A stretch of 64,000 bases of DNA from Nocardia pseudobrasiliensis NBRC 108224 (GTDB lineage Bacteria > Actinomycetota > Actinomycetes > Mycobacteriales > Mycobacteriaceae). A program made the translations under genes and the position numbers. How positions within the stretch are numbered: position 1 is the stretch's first letter; every line of letters begins with the position of its first letter. Under the pieces are notes generated by a model, which was not told the origin of the DNA, did no database searches, and saw only the letters and a list, made by a program, of their open reading frames with translations. Where the stretch lies: the NCBI RefSeq assembly GCF_001613105.1, contig NZ_BDBS01000050.1, positions 1 to 64,000 of the forward strand, in the 5' to 3' direction. Positions 26,642-35,431 of the stretch are shown in pieces.

Positions 26642-27307
26642 ATGCGTGGTGACGGAGACGGCTTTGTGGTGAATCCGGACGGTTCCCGGAACTGGGGTTT
26701 GTTCGGCGCCGCCGGATTGTTGCTGCGGGCCCCGCGCGCCGGGGGCGGCGCGGTGGTGCTGTTGCAGCATCGGGCGCCGTGGAGCCATCAGGGCGGCACC
26801 TGGGCGCTGCCCGGGGGCGCGCGCGACAGCCACGAGTCCAGCGTGCACGCCGCGGTCCGGGAGACCGAGGAGGAGACCGGAATCCAGGAGGTCGACGTGC
26901 GGGTGCGCGGCTGCCGGGTGACCGCGACCATGCCGAGCGGCTGGACCTACACCACCGTCGTCGCCGATGCCGCCGAACCATTGGCCACCACCGCGAATCG
27001 GGAGAGCGCCGAATTGGCCTGGGTGCCCGAGGAAGAGGTCCACGATCGTCCGCTGCATCCGGCGTTCGCGGCGGCCTGGCCGTCGCTGCGCGCCCGGTCC
27101 GCGCGGGTCAGCCTGGCCGGTACGGCCGATGCCGCCGCGGTGGCCGCGGCGTTGCCGCGCACGGTCGATCTGGCCGAACGCGGCTTCGTCTGGCTGCACG
27201 CCAACGGCGACGGCGGACCCACCGCGCGCATCGCCGACCCGGCCGCACCTCCGGAGGAGACGGCCGGAAATGTTCTGGTGCTCACTCTCGAACAGCTGCT
27301 GTCCTGA
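26642..27307 (+). CDS. mutT3: NUDIX hydrolase MutT3
   Basis: A 221-residue pyrophosphohydrolase. The complete Nudix box runs from G59 to I81: GxxxxxE, seven residues, then RETEEETGI. The mycobacterial orthologue hydrolyses oxidised dGTP-type nucleotides, and position next to glnX supports orthology. GAGGG stands about five bases before ATG 26642; the frame extends upstream into the glnX region without meaning. It is transcribed away from glnX. Confidence 0.88.
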   Translation: MRGDGDGFVVNPDGSRNWGLFGAAGLLLRAPRAGGGAVVLLQHRAPWSHQGGTWALPGGARDSHESSVHAAVRETEEETGIQEVDVRVRGCRVTATMPSGWTYTTVVADAAEPLATTANRESAELAWVPEEEVHDRPLHPAFAAAWPSLRARSARVSLAGTADAAAVAAALPRTVDLAERGFVWLHANGDGGPTARIADPAAPPEETAGNVLVLTLEQLLS

Positions 27308-27324
27308 CTCGTGCCCGCGCGAAT

Positions 27325-28026
27325 CTACTTCGCGTTCTCCAGTAGCCGCCGCTTCAGGGAACGCGCGGCGGCCTGCGGATCCCGGGCCTCGGTGATCGCG
27401 CGGACCACGACCACTCGATCGGCCCCGGCCGCGAACACCTCGTCGAGGCGCTGTTCGTCCACCCCGCCGATGGCGAACCACGGCCGCGTCGGATGCGAAT
27501 CCGCCGTGGAGCGAACCAGATCCAGCCCCGCGGCCGTGCGACCGGGCTTGGTCGGCGTATTCCAGACCGGGCCCGTGCAGAAGTAGTCGATGTGGTCGTC
27601 GATGGCGGCCAGACCCGCCTGGGCACGGTTGTGGGTCGAGCGGCCGAGAACCACCTCGGGACCGAGGATTTTGCGGGCGTACCAGGGCGGCAGGTCGTTC
27701 TGACCCAGATGCAGAACATCGGCCCCCGCCGCCAGGGCGATATCGGCACGATCGTTGACCGCCACCAGCGCCCCGTGCCGACGCGCGGCCGCCTTCAATT
27801 CGGCGAGCGCGCCGAGTTCGGCCTTGGCCTCGAGCGGCCCGAATTTCGCCTCTCCGGGCGAACCTTTGTCACGCAGTTGAATGATGTCGACCCCGCCCGC
27901 CAACGCCGCCTCGGCGAACTGAGCCAGGTCACCCTTGTCGCGGCGGGCATCGGTGCACAGGTAGAGCAGCGCGGAGTTCAGGCGCTCCCGAGGTGGTACG
28001 GGTCGGTTGGGGTGGGACGGTTGCAC
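27325..28026 (-). CDS. thiE: Thiamine-phosphate synthase
   Basis: The enzyme joins HMP pyrophosphate and HET phosphate to give thiamine phosphate. LYLCTDARRDKGDLAQF, DIIQLRDKG, VNDRADIALAAGADVLHLGQ and the C-terminal WFAIGG with VVVVRAI are the conserved loops for pyrophosphate and thiazole binding. Length 233 is normal with a short extra N-terminus; GTG 28026 is assumed. It faces away from the thiO-thiS-thiG operon. No TPP aptamer is seen in the shared region. Confidence 0.94.
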   Translation of the reverse strand: MQPSHPNRPVPPRERLNSALLYLCTDARRDKGDLAQFAEAALAGGVDIIQLRDKGSPGEAKFGPLEAKAELGALAELKAAARRHGALVAVNDRADIALAAGADVLHLGQNDLPPWYARKILGPEVVLGRSTHNRAQAGLAAIDDHIDYFCTGPVWNTPTKPGRTAAGLDLVRSTADSHPTRPWFAIGGVDEQRLDEVFAAGADRVVVVRAITEARDPQAAARSLKRRLLENAK

Positions 28027-28140
28027 GCCCTCGACCGTAACCGCGCTACCGTGGGTAGTCGAAACGAATGAGCATCCCCGAAGCGAAGGCGGCCGCGAGG
28101 GGAGGATCCCGCTGTACGGGACCGAGCGAGGTGGAAGGTA

Positions 28141-29208
28141 ATGCGGACGCTGGCCGTCGTGGGTGGGGGTGTGATCGGGTTGTCGGTGGCGTGGCGCGCC
28201 GCCGAATCGGGGTGGGACGTCACGATCTTCGATCCGGATGTGGGATCCGGAGCTTCCTGGGTGGCGGGCGGCATGCTCGCGCCGCTGTCGGAGGGCTGGC
28301 CCGGTGAGGACGAGGCCCTGGCATTCGGGGCCGCGTCGCTGGCCCGCTGGCCCGAATTCGGCAGGCGATTACAGGAGGCGACCGGGCTGTCGGTCTTCGT
28401 CGCCGAACAGATCCTGACCGTGGCCCTCGATGCCGCCGACGCCGAGGATCTGCGCACCATCGCCGCATTCGTCGGCGCGCACGGCCACGAAGTGCGGCTG
28501 CTGGACCGCGCGGGTGTCCGCGGAATCGAACCGAATCTGGCCCGAACCGTCCGAGCGGGACTGCTCGCGCCGACCGAATCGGCCGTGGACAACCGGCTCG
28601 TGGTCGAGGCGCTGCGGCGATGTTGCGCCCTATCGGAAGTCACGATTCGCCCCGAGACCGTCGCCGCGCTCACCGACCTCGACCACGACCGAATCGTCCT
28701 GGCCGCCGGAGCCGCCTCGGCCCGCCTCTGGCCCGAGCTGCCGGTGCGTCCGGTCAAGGGCGAGATCCTGCGTCTGCACCACCGCCCCGGAGCCCCGCCG
28801 CCGCCGCGGCACGTGATCCGCGCGCGCGTGCACGGCCATCCGCTCTACCTGGTCCCGCGCGGTAACGGAATCGTCGTCGGCGCAACACAATACGAGGCGG
28901 GCTTCGATACCGCCGTCACCGTCGCGGGCGTACGCGACCTGATCGCCGACGCGGAGGCGATCCTGCCCGCCCTCGGCGAATACGAACTGGCCGAGGCGAG
29001 CGCCGGCTCGCGACCGGGCACCCCGGACAATCTGCCCCTCATCGGCTCGCTCGACGAGCGCGTCGTCGCGGCGACCGGCCACGGCCGCAACGGCATTCTC
29101 GGAATCCCGCTGACCGCCGAGGCGGTCGTGGCCCTACTCGACGGCGAACTGCTCACCGAGGTGAAAGTGGCCGATCCACAACGTTTTTCAACAGGAGGTA
29201 TGCGATGA
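28141..29208 (+). CDS. thiO: Glycine oxidase ThiO
   Basis: A FAD amine oxidase of 355 residues that turns glycine into the iminoglycine used for the thiazole ring. The dinucleotide-binding GGGVIG lies at residues 8-13, SWVAGGMLAP follows, and the C-terminal ATGHGRNGILGIPLTA is the FAD end signature. AGGTGGAAGG before ATG 28141 is a strong ribosome site. It overlaps thiS by four bases (ATGA), so thiO-thiS-thiG form one operon. Confidence 0.94.
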   Translation: MRTLAVVGGGVIGLSVAWRAAESGWDVTIFDPDVGSGASWVAGGMLAPLSEGWPGEDEALAFGAASLARWPEFGRRLQEATGLSVFVAEQILTVALDAADAEDLRTIAAFVGAHGHEVRLLDRAGVRGIEPNLARTVRAGLLAPTESAVDNRLVVEALRRCCALSEVTIRPETVAALTDLDHDRIVLAAGAASARLWPELPVRPVKGEILRLHHRPGAPPPPRHVIRARVHGHPLYLVPRGNGIVVGATQYEAGFDTAVTVAGVRDLIADAEAILPALGEYELAEASAGSRPGTPDNLPLIGSLDERVVAATGHGRNGILGIPLTAEAVVALLDGELLTEVKVADPQRFSTGGMR

Positions 29209-29417
29209 CGGCCATTCCCGTCGGAGTCACCGTGAACGGCCAGGACCACGAGTTCGCGCACGCGCCGACAGTCCGCGAACTGCTGGAACGGCTGAACCTG
29301 CCCTGCCAGGGCGTGGCCGTGGCCGTCGACGGCGCGGTCTTCCCCAAATCGAGCTGGGATCGGCCGGTCGAACGGGGTTGGGAGATCGAGGTTCTAACGG
29401 CGGTGCAGGGTGGCTAG
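29205..29417 (+). CDS. thiS: Sulfur carrier protein ThiS
   Basis: A 70-residue ubiquitin-fold protein whose C-terminal Gly-Gly (TAVQGG) is adenylated and converted to a thiocarboxylate to donate sulfur to ThiG. VTVNGQDHEF at the start and VAVAVDGAVFPKSSW in the middle are family features. The ATG overlaps the thiO stop and the gene abuts thiG. Confidence 0.94.
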   Translation: MTAIPVGVTVNGQDHEFAHAPTVRELLERLNLPCQGVAVAVDGAVFPKSSWDRPVERGWEIEVLTAVQGG

Positions 29418-29421
29418 TGCG

Positions 29422-30174
29422 ATGGAACCGCTGCGGATCGCGGATCGGAAATTCGATTCCCGCCTGATCATGGGCACCGGCGGCGCGGACAATCTGGCCG
29501 TCCTCGAGGAGGCCCTGGTCGCCTCGGGCACCGAACTCACCACGGTCGCCATGCGCCGCGTCGACGCGGCGGGTGGCACCGGCGTCCTGGATCTGCTGAA
29601 ACGACTCGATATCGCCCCGCTGCCCAATACCGCGGGCTGCCGCACCGCGGCCGAGGCCGTGCTCACCGCGCGCCTGGCCCGCGAGGCGCTCGACACCGAC
29701 TGGGTGAAGTTGGAGGTCGTCGCCGACGAGCGCACCCTGCTGCCCGACGCCATCGAATTGGTCAGCGCCGCCGAACAATTGGTCGACGACGGCTTCACCG
29801 TCCTGCCCTACACCACCGACGATCCGGTGCTGGCCCGGCGGCTCGAGGATGTCGGCTGCGCGGCCGTCATGCCGCTCGGCTCGCCCATCGGCACCGGCCT
29901 GGGCATCGGTAATCCGCACAATATCGAGATGATCGTCGCCGCGGCGAACGTCCCGGTCATCCTCGACGCCGGAATCGGCACCGCCAGTGACGCGGCCCTG
30001 GCCATGGAACTCGGCTGTGCCGCGGTCCTGCTCGCCACGGCGGTCACCCGCGCCCGCCGCCCGGCCGTCATGGCCGCCGCGATGGCCGCCGCGGTCGAAT
30101 CGGGTTATCTGGCCCGCGCGGCCGGACGCATCCCGAAACGGTTCTGGGCCCAGGCGTCCTCACCGGACCGATAA
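29422..30174 (+). CDS. thiG: Thiazole synthase ThiG
   Basis: A TIM-barrel enzyme that forms the thiazole phosphate from deoxyxylulose 5-phosphate, iminoglycine and ThiS sulfur. SRLIMGTGG, the WVKLEVVADERTLLPD loop with the Schiff-base lysine, YTTDDPVLARRLEDVGC and GIGTASDAALAMELGC are the conserved parts. ATG 29422 begins MEPLRIADRKF, matching the family; GTG 29410 would add four residues and overlap thiS. A strong hairpin lies 57 bp after the stop. Confidence 0.95.
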   Translation: MEPLRIADRKFDSRLIMGTGGADNLAVLEEALVASGTELTTVAMRRVDAAGGTGVLDLLKRLDIAPLPNTAGCRTAAEAVLTARLAREALDTDWVKLEVVADERTLLPDAIELVSAAEQLVDDGFTVLPYTTDDPVLARRLEDVGCAAVMPLGSPIGTGLGIGNPHNIEMIVAAANVPVILDAGIGTASDAALAMELGCAAVLLATAVTRARRPAVMAAAMAAAVESGYLARAAGRIPKRFWAQASSPDR

Positions 30175-30230
30175 AGGGGAGTGGATATTCGGTCAATTTC
30201 CGGCAACCGGCCTCCCGACCGGCCCGGATG

Positions 30231-30260
30231 CCGAAGGTCCCCAGATCAGGGGACCTTCGG
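30231..30260. terminator. Hairpin terminator after thiG
   Basis: CCGAAGGTCCCC (30231-30242) pairs perfectly with GGGGACCTTCGG (30249-30260) around a six-base loop. It lies between the thi operon and the ABC transporter genes and can end the thiG transcript. There is no U tract. Confidence 0.75.
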
Positions 30261-30355
30261 GGACCGGCTCGGGGTCGCGGTCATCCCTGAGGACTACGTG
30301 AAACGCGACCTCTGAGCGATAGTGAACGGCCCGGTCTCGAGGAAGACTGGGCCTC

Positions 30356-31288
30356 ATGATCGAAGTACGAGGGCTGACCAAACGGTTCGGCGCGACCGTC
30401 GCGGTCGACGACCTGTCCTTCACGGTCAAGCCGGGCCAGGTGACCGGCTTCCTGGGCCCCAACGGCGCGGGCAAATCGACCACGATGCGAATGATCCTCG
30501 GTCTGGATCAACCGAGTTCGGGCGAGGCGCTGATCGGCGGCGTGCCCTATCACCAGCTCGATCACCCGCTACGGGTGGTCGGCGCGCTGCTGGATGCCAA
30601 ATGGGTGCACCCCAACCGCTCCGCGCGAGCCCATCTGCGCTGGCTCGCGGCGTCCAATGATCTGCCCGCCTCCCGCGTCGACGAGGTGCTGCGGCTGGTC
30701 GGCCTGACCGAGGTCGCCGACAAGAAGGCCGGCGGTTTCTCCCTGGGCATGTCCCAGCGCCTCGGTCTGGCCGGCGCGCTACTGGGCGATCCGCCGGTGC
30801 TGCTGTTCGACGAGCCGGTCAACGGCCTGGACCCGGAGGGCATCCTGTGGATCCGCCGGTTCATGCAGCGCCTGGCCGCCGAGGGCCGCACGGTACTCGT
30901 CTCGAGCCACCTGCTCTCCGAAATGGCCCAGACCGCAGACCATCTGGTCGTGATCGGCCGCGGCAAGCTGATCGCCGACACCAGCACCAAGGACTTCATC
31001 GAGCGCGCGTCGGAGGCGACCGTACGCGTGCGCAGCCCGCAGCTCGATCAGCTGCGCAGCCTGCTCACCTCCAACGGGATGACCGTGCGGGAGGACGAGG
31101 GTCCGGCGCTGGTCGTGGTCGGTGAGACCAGCGACTCGGTCGGCAAACTCGCGGGCGCGAACACCATCACCCTGTACGAGCTTGCGCCGCAACGGGCCTC
31201 GCTCGAGGAGGCCTTCATGCGAATGACCGGCGGCGCCGTGCAGTACCACGGCGAAGGTATCGACCAGGTGATGGGAGGTGCGCTCTGA
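30356..31288 (+). CDS. ABC transporter ATP-binding protein
   Basis: A 310-residue ATPase of the bacitracin/multidrug export type. Walker A is GPNGAGKST, the signature is FSLGMSQRL (a common variant of LSGGQ in this subfamily), Walker B is VLLFDEPVNGLDPEG, and the switch His follows in SSHLLSEM. The last 80 residues form the small C-terminal domain of this subfamily. It overlaps the permease gene by one base. Export of a peptide, lipid or antibiotic is the usual role; the cargo is unknown. Confidence 0.9.
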   Translation: MIEVRGLTKRFGATVAVDDLSFTVKPGQVTGFLGPNGAGKSTTMRMILGLDQPSSGEALIGGVPYHQLDHPLRVVGALLDAKWVHPNRSARAHLRWLAASNDLPASRVDEVLRLVGLTEVADKKAGGFSLGMSQRLGLAGALLGDPPVLLFDEPVNGLDPEGILWIRRFMQRLAAEGRTVLVSSHLLSEMAQTADHLVVIGRGKLIADTSTKDFIERASEATVRVRSPQLDQLRSLLTSNGMTVREDEGPALVVVGETSDSVGKLAGANTITLYELAPQRASLEEAFMRMTGGAVQYHGEGIDQVMGGAL

Positions 31289-32106
31289 TGAGCGTGTTGG
31301 CCGCCGAGCGCATCAAGCTCACCTCGACCAAATCGCCGCTGTGGTGCACCGCCCTGACCGCGGTGTTCGCCCTCGGTATCGCGGCGCTGTTCAGCCTGCT
31401 GGTCAATGTCAGCGTCAACGAGTACAACAAGGAGCTCGCCAGCGGGCATCCGACGATGACCGAGGCCCCGTATCCGGCGAACAGCATCGCGGCGCTGGGC
31501 ATCACCGGCGCCTCCCAGGGCATCCCGGGCTTCGGCTACATCATGATCATGATTCTGGCCGCGCTCGCGATCACCAGCGAGTACCGCTTCGGAACCATCA
31601 AGGCCACCTTCATGGCGGTGCCCAATCGCACCAAGGTGATGCTCACCAAGGCCGGCATGATCGCGGTGTCGGGCGCGGTGCTCTCGGCGGCGCTGACCTT
31701 CCTGAGCTTCTTCATCTTCAAGGCCATCGTGTCCAGCCAGGGCGGGCAGAAGCTGAGCCTCACCCACGGCGATATGCACATCTTCTACGCCGTGCCGATC
31801 TTTGTGGCGCTGGTGGTGTTCCTGGCCGTCGGCGTCGGAGCATTGATCCGGCAATCGGCGGGCGCGCTGACGCTGCTGATCGTGTGGCCGGTGCTGATCG
31901 AACCCATCGTCGGGGCCTTCGGCAAGGTCGGCCGCAATATCCAGGTGCTGCTGCCGTTCCAGAACGCCGGTCGATTCCTCGGAACCGCGGGTGGTGACAA
32001 TTTGCCCTGGCACTGGGGGCCCTGGGGTGGTTTGCTGTACTTCTTGGCCTTTGTCGCCATCGTGTTCGGCGCCGCGGTGTTCGTGGTGAACAAGCGCGAC
32101 GCATAA
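31288..32106 (+). CDS. ABC transporter permease
   Basis: A 272-residue integral membrane protein with about six hydrophobic segments. It begins MSVLAAERIKLTSTKSPLWC, the usual cytoplasmic start of ABC-2 permeases that pair with single ATPases; SEYRFGTIKATFMAVPNR is the coupling region. It forms a two-gene exporter with the upstream ATPase (TGATG overlap). The cargo is unknown. A strong hairpin lies 121 bp downstream. Confidence 0.88.
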   Translation: MSVLAAERIKLTSTKSPLWCTALTAVFALGIAALFSLLVNVSVNEYNKELASGHPTMTEAPYPANSIAALGITGASQGIPGFGYIMIMILAALAITSEYRFGTIKATFMAVPNRTKVMLTKAGMIAVSGAVLSAALTFLSFFIFKAIVSSQGGQKLSLTHGDMHIFYAVPIFVALVVFLAVGVGALIRQSAGALTLLIVWPVLIEPIVGAFGKVGRNIQVLLPFQNAGRFLGTAGGDNLPWHWGPWGGLLYFLAFVAIVFGAAVFVVNKRDA

Positions 32107-32410
32107 AAATCCAACTGCCCGAGCTCCGGGGCGACTTCCCTCGCCGCCCCGGGGAATGGGAAAGCGACCCTGTCGGGGGGTCGCTGCACCCGGGTCACGT
32201 CGGTCACTGCCCGTCCGGCGTGGCAGCACCGGCCCGATGCGAACCTTCGCATCGGGCCGGTGTCGTCTGTAAGGGAACATTGCGTTAACTGCGAGGAACA
32301 CCACTTCCAAACGGAACATATAGATGACTAGCATCGACGACAGCAAACAACGCGCTATCTATCAGCGGACCCATCGGTGTGTTCGCCCCGCTCGATGGAA
32401 GAGGTGGCAC
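32107..32410. other. Intergenic region between ABC permease and cyclase genes
   Basis: This 304-bp stretch has no credible gene. It holds an 8-bp stem at 32163-32170 with 32178-32185, the strong terminator at 32227-32262, and an AT-richer part from about 32270 to 32350 that is the likely promoter region of the cyclase gene. Confidence 0.6.
32227..32262 (+). terminator. Hairpin terminator after the ABC permease gene
   Basis: CACCGGCCCGATGCGA (32227-32242) pairs perfectly with TCGCATCGGGCCGGTG (32247-32262) around a four-base loop, followed by a T-rich octamer. It is the best intrinsic terminator in the window. Confidence 0.85.
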
Positions 32411-33385
32411 GTGACGATCATCGGTAACTCCCGCTCGGAACAGTGGCTGAGCTACGCTCGGGACGTGAGCGAAAGACCCTCCGGGGAGGGCGAAAACGAG
32501 CCGCGCGCGGCCGGTGCGGACGGCGAGCCGGAGGTCGTCATCCCGCTCATTCCTGTCGACGAGATCGGCCCCGGTCGGCGTTCGGTCGGCCGACTGCGGC
32601 CGGGACAGCTGTCGGCGCTGATGTCGGTGGCCGGTCAGCGTCCGGACCTCATCGGCGCGATTCGCAAGGCCCGGCAGAATCTGCCCGGCGATCCGGCCTT
32701 CGGCGATCCGCTGTCGCTGTCGGGTCCGGGCGGCCCGCGGGCCGTGGCCCGTGCGGCGGACAAGCTGGTCGGCGATTCGCCCAGCGCTGCCAGGGAAATC
32801 GGACTCGGTGCGCTGCAGGTCTGGCAGGCCATGCTGGAACGGGTCGGCCGCGGTAAGGGCGCCCAGCAGGTGACGGTCATGTTCACCGATCTGGTGGCGT
32901 TTTCCAACTGGTCGCTGTCGGCCGGCGACGAGGCGACCCTGGAACTGCTGCGCCGGGTGGCCAAGGCCATCGAACCGCCGATCGTCGAGCGCGGCGGTCA
33001 GGTGATCAAACGCATGGGCGACGGTGTGATGGCCGTATTCACCTCACCCGATCGCGCGATCCGCGCCGCGGTCGCCGCCAAGGAGAATCTGACCCGCGTC
33101 GAGGTGCAGGGCTATCGCCCGCAGATGCGCCTGGGTCTGCACACCGGTTCGCCCCGCGAACTCGGCGGCGACTGGCTCGGCCTGGATGTCACGATCGCGG
33201 CCCGCGTCATGGAGGCGGGCGGCAATGGCAACACCATGCTCTCCGAGGCCACCCTGCAGGCCCTGAACCCGGAAACGCTGGGCGAGTTGGGTTATGCGGC
33301 CCGCCCGTACCGCCGCAGCTTCTTCGCCGCACCCCTCAGCGGCGTGCCGGAAGACTTGCGCATCTTCCGCCTCGAGAACAACTGA
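32411..33385 (+). CDS. Class III adenylate/guanylate cyclase domain protein
   Basis: A soluble protein (324 residues from GTG 32411) with about 145 residues of uncharacterised N-terminal region and a C-terminal class III cyclase domain. Metal-binding Asp are D160 (FTDLVAFS) and D204 (KRMGDGV), and the base-selecting position holds K200. In the transition-state pair the usual Asn is Thr261 (VTIAAR) while Arg265 is kept, so activity or product may be unusual. No membrane segment or HAMP domain is seen. GAGGTGG before 32411 favours this GTG; a GTG at 32465 is an alternative. Confidence 0.82.
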   Translation: MTIIGNSRSEQWLSYARDVSERPSGEGENEPRAAGADGEPEVVIPLIPVDEIGPGRRSVGRLRPGQLSALMSVAGQRPDLIGAIRKARQNLPGDPAFGDPLSLSGPGGPRAVARAADKLVGDSPSAAREIGLGALQVWQAMLERVGRGKGAQQVTVMFTDLVAFSNWSLSAGDEATLELLRRVAKAIEPPIVERGGQVIKRMGDGVMAVFTSPDRAIRAAVAAKENLTRVEVQGYRPQMRLGLHTGSPRELGGDWLGLDVTIAARVMEAGGNGNTMLSEATLQALNPETLGELGYAARPYRRSFFAAPLSGVPEDLRIFRLENN

Positions 33386-33391
33386 GTGCCG

Positions 33392-33547
33392 CTACTTCCA
33401 CCAGACGATCGCGCCCACCGCCGCCAGCACCGCGCATACGCCCAGCGCGACGGCGATCACGCGGTTGTTCTTCCAGGTGCTGTAGGCGCCGCCGACGAGG
33501 AATCCGGCCAGGGCCAACAGGAAGACGACGATCACGGAATGCGACAC
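33392..33547 (-). CDS. 51-residue two-helix membrane protein
   Basis: A short frame starting VSHSVIVVFLLALAGFLVGG, then a Lys/Asn/Arg turn, then a second hydrophobic helix ending IVWWK. It would span the membrane twice with both ends outside or both inside. The GTG start is uncertain; the frame is open well upstream but loses sense there. It converges on the cyclase gene and is divergent from the AtuA operon. Function is unknown. Confidence 0.55.
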   Translation of the reverse strand: MSHSVIVVFLLALAGFLVGGAYSTWKNNRVIAVALGVCAVLAAVGAIVWWK

Positions 33548-33627
33548 CGCCCCATCATGCCCTGCGGGCCGGGTGGTGGGTCGTTCGGGCCGGACTGGCC
33601 CTGCTGACCTGCGATGATTCAAATTAA

Positions 33628-33643
33628 CAAGCACGCAGGCTTG
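33628..33643. promoter_or_regulatory. Inverted repeat CAAGC-N6-GCTTG before the AtuA/carboxylase operon
   Basis: CAAGC at 33628-33632 and GCTTG at 33639-33643 are separated by six bases in an AT-rich patch 76 bp before the first gene of the operon. The size and position suit a TetR-family repressor, and a TetR gene ends the operon. Binding is inference. Confidence 0.5.
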
Positions 33644-33718
33644 ATTTTTTCTGCACCCGATGTGACCCTGTAACCGACGTGGCGAGGGCGCCGCGCGGAT
33701 GTGCAGGAGGGTCGCTCT

Positions 33719-35431
33719 ATGGCCGGACCGGCCACTGGTTCCGAGGTCATCCGGATCGGTAATTGCTCGGGCTTCTACGGCGACCGGGCCAGCGCGATGC
33801 GGGAGCTGCTCGAGGGTGGGCAGCTCGATGTGCTCACCGGGGACTATCTCGCCGAACTCACCATGTTGATCCTCGGCCGGGACCGGATGAAGGATCCGAA
33901 TCTCGGCTATGCCAAAACCTTCGTGCGCCAGCTGGAGGACTGCCTGGGCCTGGCCCTCGAGCGCGGTGTGCGCATCGTCGCCAATGCGGGCGGACTCAAT
34001 CCGGCCGGTCTGGCGCAGCGCCTGCGCGAGGTGGCCGACAAACTCGGTCTGGCGGCAAAGATCGCACACGTCGAGGGCGACGATCTGCTGCCCCGCGCGG
34101 CCGAATTGGGCCTGGGTTCCCCGCTGACCGCCAACGCCTATCTGGGCGGCTGGGGCATCGCGGCGTGTCTGGACGCCGGGGCCGATGTGGTCGTGACCGG
34201 CCGGGTCACCGACGCGGCGCTGGTGGTCGGGACCGCCGCCGCCCACTTCGGCTGGAAGCGAACCGATTTCGACGCCCTCGCGGGCGCGGTCGTGGCCGGG
34301 CACATCATCGAATGCGGTACCCAGGCCACCGGCGGCAACTTCTCCCTGTTCACCGAGATCGAGGATCTGGACCGCCCCGGCTTCCCCATCGCCGAGGTGC
34401 GCCGCGACGGCAGCAGTGTCATCACCAAACACGAGGGCACCGGCGGCACCGTCACCGTGGATACGGTCGAGGCGCAGCTGATGTACGAGATCCAGGGCGC
34501 GCGCTACGCCAACCCGGACGTCACCACCCGCCTCGACACCATCCGGCTCAACCAGGAGGGGCCGGATCGCGTTCTCGTCAGCGGAGTTTCGGGCGAGGCC
34601 CCGCCGCCGAGCCTGAAGGTCTCGCTGAACACCCTGGGCGGCTTCCGCAACGAGATGACCTTCGTGCTCACCGGCCTGGACATCGAGGCCAAGGCCGATC
34701 TGACGCGGCGGCAGCTGGAGCGCTGGCTGCCCGTCCGCCCCGCCGAACTGGAATGGTCCCTGTCCCGCCTGGATCGTCCCGATGCCGAGACCGAGGAGCA
34801 GGCCAGCGCGCTGCTGCGCTGTGTGGTCCGCGATCCCGACCCGAACAGGGTCGGCCGCGTGTTCTCCAATGTGGTGGTCGAAATGGCCCTGGCGAGCTAT
34901 CCCGGCTTCACCCTCACCTCCCCGCCCGGAAACGGTTCGCCCTACGGCGTTTTCACCCCCGGATACGTCGACGCCGTGGCGATCACCCAGACGGCCGTAC
35001 TACCTGACGGATCGCGGCTCGACATAGAACCCGCTACGCGGACATTGGAATTGACGGATGTCGCCGAGCCCGAACTCCCGGAACCCCTGCCGCACTCCGA
35101 AACCCGCCGCGTCCCGCTGGGCGCGATCGCCCTGGCCCGCAGCGGCGACAAGGGCGGCAATGCCAATATCGGCGTCTGGGTGCGCACCGAGGAGCAGTGG
35201 CGCTGGCTGGCGCACGCCCTGACCGTCGACGAATTGCGCCTGCTGCTACCGGAAACCGCGAAACTGACCATCACCCGCCACGTCCTGCCGAATCTGCGGG
35301 CGCTCAACTTCATCGTCGAGGGCCTGCTCGGTCAGGGCGTGGCCTATCAGGCCCGATTCGATCCACAGGCCAAGGGGCTCGGCGAATGGCTGCGCTCCCG
35401 CCACGTCGACATTCCCGTGGAGCTGCTATGA
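33719..35431 (+). CDS. AtuA-family protein (acyclic terpene utilisation, DUF1446)
   Basis: A 570-residue protein with the AtuA/DUF1446 domain over about residues 1-370 (RIGNCSGFYGDR, then GWGIAACLDAGADVVVTGR) and the AtuA-like C-terminal domain over roughly the last 110 residues (LARSGDKGGNANIGVWV). AtuA is required for growth on citronellol in Pseudomonas, but its reaction is unknown. GGAGGG stands eight bases before ATG 33719. It is the first gene of seven and overlaps the acyl-CoA dehydrogenase by four bases. M. tuberculosis Rv0976c is the likely counterpart (recalled). Confidence 0.85.
   Translation: MAGPATGSEVIRIGNCSGFYGDRASAMRELLEGGQLDVLTGDYLAELTMLILGRDRMKDPNLGYAKTFVRQLEDCLGLALERGVRIVANAGGLNPAGLAQRLREVADKLGLAAKIAHVEGDDLLPRAAELGLGSPLTANAYLGGWGIAACLDAGADVVVTGRVTDAALVVGTAAAHFGWKRTDFDALAGAVVAGHIIECGTQATGGNFSLFTEIEDLDRPGFPIAEVRRDGSSVITKHEGTGGTVTVDTVEAQLMYEIQGARYANPDVTTRLDTIRLNQEGPDRVLVSGVSGEAPPPSLKVSLNTLGGFRNEMTFVLTGLDIEAKADLTRRQLERWLPVRPAELEWSLSRLDRPDAETEEQASALLRCVVRDPDPNRVGRVFSNVVVEMALASYPGFTLTSPPGNGSPYGVFTPGYVDAVAITQTAVLPDGSRLDIEPATRTLELTDVAEPELPEPLPHSETRRVPLGAIALARSGDKGGNANIGVWVRTEEQWRWLAHALTVDELRLLLPETAKLTITRHVLPNLRALNFIVEGLLGQGVAYQARFDPQAKGLGEWLRSRHVDIPVELL

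Noticed and set aside
28027..28140. Possible TPP riboswitch before thiO or thiE
   Set aside because: Neither strand has the CTGAGA core or the GAACCTGA and GGATAATGCC halves that are clear before thiC.
28068..28307. 79-codon frame starting in the thiO leader
   Set aside because: It overlaps the start of thiO in another frame, is Gly/Arg-rich and has no family likeness; thiO is secure.
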